A stretch of DNA of 7,693 nucleotides from Candidatus Poribacteria bacterium (GTDB lineage Bacteria > Poribacteria > WGA-4E > PCPOR2b), in assembly GCA_027296925.1 (NCBI GenBank), contig JAPUIP010000460.1, forward strand, positions 1-7,693, written 5' to 3'. Shown here one piece after another: positions 1 to 5,423 of the stretch. The position numbers were made by a program, and so were the translations under genes. Every line of letters starts with the position of its first letter. Within the stretch, counting starts at the first letter, position 1. The notes below the pieces were generated by a model. It had not been told where the DNA came from, did no database searches, and saw nothing but the letters and a program-made list of their open reading frames with translations.

Positions 1-437
1 ACCGATTCAAGCTCACCGACGAATTCGGCCTGCGATCGCACTATCGTGACCCCGGCGAGTTTGACAGTGAACTTGAGCGGCGCTTCGCGGTACAGTTTGA
101 GACGCTTGAGACGGAGTGGACGCTTGAGCGTGAGACGGACATCATCGATCTCAAAGACACGGTGATGATTCCGGATTTTGGCTTCTCGCATCGGGATGGG
201 CGGCGAGCATTGATGGAAATCGTCGGTTTTTGGACGCCGGATTATCTTCAGAAAAAGTTGTGGAAATTGAAACGGGCGGGTAGGCGCAACATGATCATTG
301 CGGTGTCAGATCAATTAAACTGTTCAACGGAGGACTTTCAGGATATTACCGGTGAGGTACTGTTTTTCAAAACGCGGATTAACCCCAAAACAGTACTGGA
401 GAAGGTGGAAGCGTGTGCAGCTCTGGAGGTTGAGTAG
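1..437 (+). CDS. DUF790/Bax1-like PD-(D/E)XK nuclease, C-terminal part (5' truncated by window)
   Basis: The frame is open from the left edge (first full codon at 3) to a TAG at 435-437, giving about 144 C-terminal residues. The start lies outside the window; the internal GTG/ATG at 162/165 falls in the middle of the domain and is not the true start. The visible part reads as the nuclease core of the DUF790 family (archaeal Bax1, partner of the XPB helicase; also found in bacteria). It has an acidic stretch 'TDIIDLKDTVMIPDF' with the PD aspartate at 174-176, then 'ALMEIVGFWTPDYLQKKL' with the catalytic-type glutamate at 216-218 and downstream lysines, a PD-(D/E)XK layout. The end, 'GEVLFFKTRINPKTVLEKVE', resembles the usual family C-terminus. 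By family knowledge it is a structure-specific DNA endonuclease acting in repair with an XPB-like helicase, whose gene would be expected further left. The family call is from memory of motifs; the frame itself is clear. Confidence 0.75.
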   Translation, partial: RFKLTDEFGLRSHYRDPGEFDSELERRFAVQFETLETEWTLERETDIIDLKDTVMIPDFGFSHRDGRRALMEIVGFWTPDYLQKKLWKLKRAGRRNMIIAVSDQLNCSTEDFQDITGEVLFFKTRINPKTVLEKVEACAALEVE

Positions 438-523
438 AACTGTCACACGCTACGATTCTACAAAATCTGCAGGCTTTGTGTGTCTGTCCATGCAGCAACC
501 AATCATCATTTATCTTTCCTTCT

Positions 524-929
524 TCACAGCCAAGACCTGTCAGCGCGGAGAACTTGAGTTTCCAGACCACTTTCAAATTCCTTCACGGCATCAGCAATCA
601 GGTTAACAACCGATGATCTCGCAATCCTTTCGGTATTCAGGACCAAATCGTAAAGGGTTTCATCTTCCCAATGCCGTTGGAACGCCTCGTAGATATATCG
701 CGCTCTGAGGCTGTCCGTCCCAACAACATTGTCCAACGCTTCCTCGTAGCTCAGCCCTTCCTCTCTGACAAGGCGATATGCTCGCGTTGTTAATGGTGCA
801 ATCAAGCGTACTCGCAACACATCGGGTTCATCTTTCAGAATGCAATTTGCACCGCGCCCGACAATAATGATATTGCCGCGCTTCCGAAGGAGCTCGACTG
901 TCTTTCGGAAAAAAGACTTCCGGAACAGA
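524..929 (-). pseudogene. 3' remnant of a cytidylate kinase-like (AAA_26) gene, P-loop half missing
   Basis: The minus-strand frame ends at a TGA (524-526). From about position 929 downward it reads as the C-terminal half of the cytidylate kinase-like family: 'RKTVELLRKRGNIIIVGRGA' (core beta strand plus glycine turn), 'DEPDVLRVRLIAPLTTRAYR', 'TDSLRARYIYEAFQRHW' (arginine-rich lid) and 'LYDLVLNTERIA'. Members of this family begin with a Walker A region of the type 'ISR..GSGG'. That segment and the following 60-90 residues are absent. The frame happens to stay open to an ATG at 1216, giving 230 residues. However, everything upstream of about 929 is antisense to a recognisable response-regulator pseudogene and has no kinase character. 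No ATG lies within the kinase-like part. I read it as a truncated, probably inactive remnant, although automated annotation would call a 524-1216 CDS. A chimeric translated protein without a P-loop is the alternative and would not bind ATP in the normal way. Confidence 0.65.
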
Positions 930-1342
930 TGAAAAGCCAAAATCCCTTCCGCTGGTTGAAGATAATCGCGTTGACGCAATGATAATGAAGCCAGCGCTGA
1001 AATAGACCAACCTTCCGAACCCGTTAGAAATTGTTGAAAACGGTGAGAAAGTATTAGCGTTCTTAAGAGAGTAAGAGCAATGAAAAACCGTGCATGCTGT
1101 TTTTGGATTTGAATCTGCCGCGGATGACACGGCATCGAATTGCGCAAAATTATCAAGCGGGATGACTTATTGAATTGATTCCAGTTGTCGTCTTGACAAC
1201 CTCCAGGGAAGAGCAAGACAGAATCGACAGCTTCCAGTCGAACGTCGCGGATTATATAGTTGAGCCGGTGAACTATTTACAGTTTGCGGAAATGGTGAGA
1301 ATGGCCAATATATAATGGACGTTGAGCGAGTTGCCGGATTAA
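929..1342 (+). pseudogene. Rcp1-like single-domain response regulator, multiply frameshifted
   Basis: Three-frame reading recovers an almost full-length CheY-like receiver of the Rcp1 kind. ATG 929 starts 'MKSQNP'. A shift near 945-951 leads into 'PLVEDNRVDAMIMK' (acidic pocket), then a TAG at 1003-1005, then 'TNLPNPLEIVENGEKVLAFL'. A shift at about 1070 leads into 'SNEKPCMLFLDLNLPRM', with the phospho-acceptor-type Asp codon at 1106-1108. A shift at about 1128 leads into 'GIELRKIIKRDDLL'. A compensating shift at about 1174 leads into 'LIPVVVLTTSREEQDRIDSF' and 'VADYIVEPVNYLQFAEMVRM'. A TAA at 1313-1315 sits where the family has Tyr of the 'YW' end, followed by 'WTLSELPD' and the natural-looking stop TAA 1340-1342. 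The normally invariant Lys of the 'K-P' motif is Glu (1262-1264). Four frameshifts and two nonsense codons are too many for simple sequencing error. The gene lies 52 bases before the diguanylate cyclase, same strand, suggesting a former signalling operon. Confidence 0.85.
1311..1316 (+). promoter_or_regulatory. possible -10 hexamer TATAAT ahead of the diguanylate cyclase
   Basis: A perfect TATAAT lies 78 bases before the ATG at 1395, inside the end of the response-regulator pseudogene. No good -35 box is seen 16-18 bases upstream, so this is only a candidate. The same bases include the in-frame TAA that replaces the expected Tyr codon. Confidence 0.2.
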
Positions 1343-1394
1343 TGCGAGGGTTGATCTGCTCTTTCAGGAGTTAAACATTGTAGAGGATAGCGAC

Positions 1395-2651
1395 ATGGAA
1401 GACCGGATTCGGGTTTTATTCATTGAGGATGATAAGATTGACCAGATGGCTTTTCAGCGCTTCGTCAAAACTGAAAATCTCCCATACGACTATACGATCG
1501 TCGCTTCTTTTTCAGAAGCCAAGCGAATGTTAGAGCTTAAGAAATTCGATGTTGTCGCCACCGATTACTGGCTTGGTGATGGAACGGCTGTCGATATTTT
1601 CAATTCCATCATAGAAACGCCTGTTATTGTGATTACCGGCGCGGGTGACGAAGAAATCGCTGTTAAAGCGATGAGAGCCGGCGCTTACGATTATCTCATA
1701 AAGGACACGGAGCGGAACTACCTCAAAGTCCTGCCGGTAACTGTTGAAAGGGCAATTTCTCAGGGGAAAACACAAAAACAGATCAGAATGCTATCTCATG
1801 CCATGATGGGCATCAGCGATAGTGTCTACATTACCGATATGGCGGACAGAATCATCTTTGTGAACAGGGCGTTCTGTCAAACGTATGGATATAAGGAAGA
1901 GGATATTCTTGGAGGGCAAAGCCGTCGTATTTGGCAAGATAACTCGACGACGGCAAAGAATGCTTTCCCCAAAATCGTTGAAGGCGGCGAGTTCTATCAC
2001 AGGCGCAGAGATGGCAACCCATTTCCTGTCTCTCTTTCGGGCTCTGTCATTGAAGATAAAAATGGAAATGCGGTGGCTGTTGTGAGCGTTGTTCGTGACA
2101 TCACCGAACGCAAGCGGGTTGAAGACAACTTGTGGCAGATGGCGATTCACGATGAACTGACGGGGCTCTTCAACCGCCGGTACCTCATGGGACAATTGGC
2201 ATCCGCCATACGTTCTGCCAAACGATACGGATACCCCCTCAGCCTCTGTCTGTGCGACCTCGACAACTTTAAGTCAGTCAATGACACTTATGGACATAGC
2301 ATGGGAGATGAGGTCCTCATCAAATTTGGCAAGCTGATTACGAATGAATTACGCACGACAGACATCTCAGGACGGCTCGGCGGGGATGAGTTCTGTATCA
2401 TTTTTCCTCATACACCAGCCTCTGAAGCAGCTAGCAGTGTCGAGCGCATCCGACGTCAACTGGAAAAGCTGGTATTCAGCGTAGAGGGCGGTATGCCATT
2501 CTCCATAACAGCGTCGTTTGGTATTGCGGAATTAACCTCAGCGGAGGTGGATGAAACGGGCTTGTTTGAAAACGCCGATCAAGCATTATACCGAGCGAAG
2601 CGGTTGGGGCGAAATCGAAGCATTTGCAGCGCGGTACAAAAGGAAGTATGA
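1395..2651 (+). CDS. REC-PAS-GGDEF response regulator, diguanylate cyclase
   Basis: The product would condense two GTP into cyclic di-GMP, controlled by phosphorylation. The REC domain (about residues 5-122) has acidic pocket E11-D12-D13, phospho-acceptor D57, T81 and K103 ('YDYLIKD'). A PAS/PAC domain follows (about 133-241; 'GISDSVYITDMADRIIFVN' and 'VVRDITERKR'). The GGDEF domain (about 247-414) has 'DELTGLFNRRY', metal and base residues in 'CDLDNFKSVNDTYGH', and an intact GGDEF at 329-333. The inhibitory I-site RxxD is R320-T-T-D323, exactly five residues before the GGDEF, so product feedback is expected. No membrane segment or signal peptide is visible, so the protein is cytoplasmic. ATG 1395 is supported by AGAGGA at 1382-1387. 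The stop is TGA 2649-2651. The gene follows a dead response regulator by 52 bases and converges with the minus-strand metabolic genes. No histidine kinase partner is in the window. The PAS ligand is unknown. Confidence 0.93.
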   Translation: MEDRIRVLFIEDDKIDQMAFQRFVKTENLPYDYTIVASFSEAKRMLELKKFDVVATDYWLGDGTAVDIFNSIIETPVIVITGAGDEEIAVKAMRAGAYDYLIKDTERNYLKVLPVTVERAISQGKTQKQIRMLSHAMMGISDSVYITDMADRIIFVNRAFCQTYGYKEEDILGGQSRRIWQDNSTTAKNAFPKIVEGGEFYHRRRDGNPFPVSLSGSVIEDKNGNAVAVVSVVRDITERKRVEDNLWQMAIHDELTGLFNRRYLMGQLASAIRSAKRYGYPLSLCLCDLDNFKSVNDTYGHSMGDEVLIKFGKLITNELRTTDISGRLGGDEFCIIFPHTPASEAASSVERIRRQLEKLVFSVEGGMPFSITASFGIAELTSAEVDETGLFENADQALYRAKRLGRNRSICSAVQKEV

Positions 2652-2661
2652 GCCGGTGTGT

Positions 2662-2699
2662 AGCACGGGCGCTGCGATGACACAGTCGAGACCCGTGCT
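2662..2699. terminator. inverted repeat after the diguanylate cyclase, weak terminator candidate
   Basis: AGCACGGG (2662-2669) pairs with CCCGTGCT (2692-2699) across a 22-base loop, starting 10 bases after the stop codon. It is followed only by 'TTGG', so a classic intrinsic terminator is not supported. Confidence 0.3.
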
Positions 2700-2763
2700 T
2701 TGGCCAACTTCAGGACAAAGAAATCGAAGATTCATTCAAGATGCTGCATCCATGTTTCTTAAT

Positions 2764-2777
2764 CCCGACCTATCGGG
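2764..2777. terminator. small hairpin between convergent genes
   Basis: CCCGA (2764-2768) and TCGGG (2773-2777) form a 5-bp stem with a 4-base loop. It lies midway between the ends of the diguanylate cyclase and the minus-strand enolase homologue. It could act on either strand, but neither side has a clear T-tract. The rest of the 215-base spacer 2652-2866 shows nothing else recognisable. Confidence 0.25.
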
Positions 2778-2866
2778 GCGTGCAGAGCAATATCCAATAG
2801 TCAATAGAAATCCAATCCCTTTGACACGGATGGTATTTTCTTAATGTGCGCATCCGCCTGCTTCAA

Positions 2867-4147
2867 TTACCGTCCCTGCCAGCGATCCGGCACCGGTTGC
2901 TCCTGAGCGCGCTTAAACAGATCCGCCCACTCCGCGGAGCCGTCGTTGAACCGGAGCTCCAGACGCGCGCCTTCCACCTGGGCTTCGCCGTTGCCCGCAT
3001 TGAAATAACTCAGCCCATCGCCGGCCATGTGGATACAATTCCCATCCGGATAAACGACGGTTTTGATAATCTCTGGGTGCGCATGGACATGGATTCCTTC
3101 CGCATCGAGCTTTTCTTCAGGCACGCGATATTTTTCGACTGCCTCTTCGTCAACCTCGACCCCCAATCCGGGGCCGTCAGGCACCTTTTGGCACCCGTTC
3201 ACGACCTCGACCGGCTGCTTCAACAGGTGGTGACTGTAGAGGTTGATGCACGTAATCGCCGGCCAAGTTGCATGCGTCAAGACTGACCCGATATGTGCCG
3301 TCCAGGTGGTCGTCAAGCCGTTGCCGACAATCTGCAGCCAGAAGGGCATATCCGCTTCGGCACTCAACGCGCCCTGTCGCATGACCGTAGACTTCCCGCC
3401 ACCGATGACGAATCCGTCGCACACTCCCTCGCGGATGCCGGTGGTGTAAGGCGGGGAGCCGAAGTGCATGGCAACCTGCCGGTCGATCGCCTCGCGAATC
3501 TGTTTATTTCCCGCTATATCCTCCTGTGGGATGGGGCTCTCGTAAATCGCCACGTTGCTGTACTTTTCCAATTTCTTCATGACAGGAATCGCTGTCTCCG
3601 CGTCCCGGAGGGAGCTGTTCGGATCCAGATCCAGTTTGAAATCCGGCGGAATGACCTTGGAGACGGCGTCGACTTGGGTGACGATATCCCACCACGGACG
3701 GGGCTTGTTCTTGAAGCTGGTGTAACCGTTCTTCACAGCGTCACTGGCCTCGGCTGCCCAATTCTCCGGTGAGGCGTCGATCGACCACCAGGAAATCGGC
3801 GTTGCATCCCGGACCTTCGTGCCGAGCAATTCGTAGACCGGCACTTCCATGATCTTGCCGACCACGTCGAAGAGGGCCATCTGCAAGCCCGAGCCGAGGG
3901 AATCATCGTTCATCAGTTTGGCGGGGCTCTGCCCCATAACCCTGGCCGCTCCCTTTTCGGTCACTCGTCCGTAGGTGTAGTGGCTGACCGTCTCGCCCCA
4001 ACCGACGTGTCCGGTGTCGGCTGTGACCTTACACAGTTCCAGAACGGACCAGTTATACACCGTCGATACGCTCTGCGTGGTGATCTCCTGCTGTCGGGGG
4101 GTAAATGGTACCTCAACTATAATACGTTCGACATCTACAACTTTCAT
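2867..4147 (-). CDS. enolase-superfamily (mandelate racemase/muconate lactonizing-like) enzyme with C-terminal extension
   Basis: This 426-residue protein has an N-terminal capping domain (about 1-115) followed by a TIM-barrel. Superfamily landmarks visible are the lysine pair in 'YTSFKNKPRPWWD' (K146, K148), the first metal Asp in 'KLDLDPNSS' (D173/D175) and the second ligand in 'IYESPIP' (E203). The third ligand position, 25 residues on, is histidine (H228, 'VAMHFG') instead of Glu/Asp. Such enzymes abstract a proton alpha to a carboxylate and often dehydrate sugar acids; the substrate here cannot be named. 'GPGLGVEVDEEAVEKY' (325-340) is the usual end of the fold. About 80 further residues follow, including a 'HVHAH' cluster (H353, H355, H357) and beta-rich sequence, which are not standard. 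ATG 4147 has an AAAGGA Shine-Dalgarno (complement of 4155-4160). It is last in the minus-strand unit, 161 bases after the second enolase homologue. The protein is probably cytoplasmic, with no signal peptide. Confidence 0.88.
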   Translation of the reverse strand: MKVVDVERIIVEVPFTPRQQEITTQSVSTVYNWSVLELCKVTADTGHVGWGETVSHYTYGRVTEKGAARVMGQSPAKLMNDDSLGSGLQMALFDVVGKIMEVPVYELLGTKVRDATPISWWSIDASPENWAAEASDAVKNGYTSFKNKPRPWWDIVTQVDAVSKVIPPDFKLDLDPNSSLRDAETAIPVMKKLEKYSNVAIYESPIPQEDIAGNKQIREAIDRQVAMHFGSPPYTTGIREGVCDGFVIGGGKSTVMRQGALSAEADMPFWLQIVGNGLTTTWTAHIGSVLTHATWPAITCINLYSHHLLKQPVEVVNGCQKVPDGPGLGVEVDEEAVEKYRVPEEKLDAEGIHVHAHPEIIKTVVYPDGNCIHMAGDGLSYFNAGNGEAQVEGARLELRFNDGSAEWADLFKRAQEQPVPDRWQGR

Positions 4148-4181
4148 TGTATCATCCTTTCTACTACACTAAAACGCTTGT

Positions 4182-4287
4182 TGTCATTCTGAGCCAGGTC
4201 ACTCGTCTCACGGGTTCGACTCCCCTCCACGCTGGTGGACTAGGCGAAGAATCTCGTGATAGATGCTTCGCTGTGCTCAGCATGACA
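4182..4287. repeat. nested imperfect inverted repeat (TGTCATTCTGAGC type) between the enolase-like genes
   Basis: The outer arms are TGTCATTCTGAGC (4182-4194) and GCTCAGCATGACA (4275-4287). The inner arms are GCGAAGAATCT (4244-4254) and AGATGCTTCGC (4261-4271), around a 6-base loop. Each arm pair has one mismatch. The right modules are 3 bases apart, but the left ones are separated by 49 bases (4195-4243), as though something inserted in the left arm. The filler contains 'GGGTTCGACTCCC', which resembles a tRNA/tmRNA T-arm, and a TCCAC-GCTG-GTGGA hairpin. As intergenic RNA it could fold into a strong stem and attenuate or protect the minus-strand transcript. Related 'TGTCATTCTGAG' repeats are, as I recall, widespread in environmental bacterial genomes. 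A fragment recurs at 7271. Confidence 0.7.
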
Positions 4288-4308
4288 TCTACGCGATAAA
4301 ATGGTTGC

Positions 4309-5361
4309 TTACTCGATGACGGTTGAATGGAGTGCGTACCGTTTCACGGCATCTTCGTCCAGCTCTACTCCCAATCCGGGCTTATCCGGAACCCCGGCGT
4401 ATCCATCTCGAACCAGGGGCTCGGCTAGCAGGCTGTGCTCATGGACAAAATTGCCGCACAGGTCGCTGCCCAGCGTACAATTCGCCGCCGCCGCTGAGGC
4501 GTGCAGGCGAAAGACATCAAAGATTCCGAGATCGACATTGGAAGCCTGCCACACGGGGATACCGGCTGCCTCCGCAATCCGCGCCATATCCAGGAAGCCC
4601 CAGTCAGAGGGCGCGACATTGATGCCATCCACAGCCTGCAGGTAGACCGCCTCAATCACCTGTTGTGGATTCTGCAGATGCGGTGCAATGATAACATCGG
4701 TCTCTTCTTTCAGCCGCCGGTAATCCGCCATATTATCCTTGGGAATCGGGTCTTCAAAAACGATGTCGTAGCCCTCGACTTCGCGAGCCAATTCCAATGT
4801 CTGCGCCACAGTGTGAAACCGGTGGCCCGGATCCAGGACAATGCGTAGATTTGGCGCGGCTTCGTGTATGGCATGCACCCGATCCGCCACATTCCCATCG
4901 TCAATCGTACACTTAATCTTTATCCCGTGGAAGCCCAGTTCAGCAGCCCGTCTGGCCGCGGCTGCCGAGGCTTCTGGCCCCATACGCGAGATCCAGTAAT
5001 CCACCAGGACGCGGTCTTGAAACTTACCGCCGAAAATACGGTACAGCGGCCAGCCAATCGCCTTGCCGATCAGGTCGAGCAAAGCGATATTGTATCCACC
5101 CCCACCCAATTGACGCGGTTCAAATTCGAGGGGGTTCTTGCCGATCAGATCCGGCGGCTGGTCGTCGCGGTCACCGTAATAAGGGCCGCTCATGCCGAGC
5201 CCGGTCAGCCCTTTATCTGTGTGAATCCGTAGCACATCCTGCCTTCTTTGGCCCAACGGGCCCGGGTAACTTGCAGTGAACTCTTCATATTCAGGAGGCG
5301 AAAGAATACCGGGCACAAAAGGCACACAAACGACGGTGCGCTCTAGATGCGTGATTTTCAT
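4309..5361 (-). CDS. enolase-superfamily (mandelate racemase/muconate lactonizing-like) enzyme
   Basis: This 350-residue protein is full length for the fold: cap domain about 1-115, TIM-barrel about 120-325, and a C-terminal return segment ending 'KPGLGVELDEDAVKRY'. Landmarks are the KxK motif in 'GFHGIKIKC' (K148, K150), first metal Asp in 'RIVLDPGHR' (D177), second ligand in 'VFEDPIP' (E203) and, 25 residues later, histidine H228 ('IAPHLQNP') where the superfamily has Glu/Asp. The beta6 region 'INVAPSDWGF' has no second catalytic Lys of the muconate-lactonizing type. 'WQASNVDLGI' and 'NCTLGSDLCGN' are further barrel-end motifs. It probably acts on a carboxylate such as a sugar acid by dehydration, racemisation or isomerisation; the substrate is unknown. 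It is clearly divergent from the 426-residue homologue and not a recent duplicate. ATG 5361 has AAGGAAG about six bases upstream (complement of 5368-5374). It lies 62 bases after the upstream minus-strand gene, consistent with co-transcription. Confidence 0.9.
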   Translation of the reverse strand: MKITHLERTVVCVPFVPGILSPPEYEEFTASYPGPLGQRRQDVLRIHTDKGLTGLGMSGPYYGDRDDQPPDLIGKNPLEFEPRQLGGGGYNIALLDLIGKAIGWPLYRIFGGKFQDRVLVDYWISRMGPEASAAAARRAAELGFHGIKIKCTIDDGNVADRVHAIHEAAPNLRIVLDPGHRFHTVAQTLELAREVEGYDIVFEDPIPKDNMADYRRLKEETDVIIAPHLQNPQQVIEAVYLQAVDGINVAPSDWGFLDMARIAEAAGIPVWQASNVDLGIFDVFRLHASAAAANCTLGSDLCGNFVHEHSLLAEPLVRDGYAGVPDKPGLGVELDEDAVKRYALHSTVIE

Positions 5362-5423
5362 TGTTGACTTCCTTTGAATTTCAGACCAGAAAGTGTGGGA
5401 GCCGGCCAGTCCGAAAATGACAT

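Noticed and set aside
524..1216. Intact 230-residue cytidylate kinase-like gene
   Set aside because: Residues before about 98 are antisense to the response-regulator pseudogene and the ATP-binding P-loop is missing.
2551..2844. 97-codon plus-strand frame overlapping the end of the cyclase
   Set aside because: It starts inside the GGDEF coding sequence in another frame and runs into the intergenic spacer without recognisable protein features.
3293..3772. 159-codon plus-strand frame
   Set aside because: Antisense to the 426-residue enolase homologue; no support for independent coding.
4209..4240. Possible tRNA or tmRNA gene from the GGGTTCGACTCCC motif
   Set aside because: Only a T-arm-like segment is present; there is no acceptor stem, anticodon arm or CCA end in the right place.
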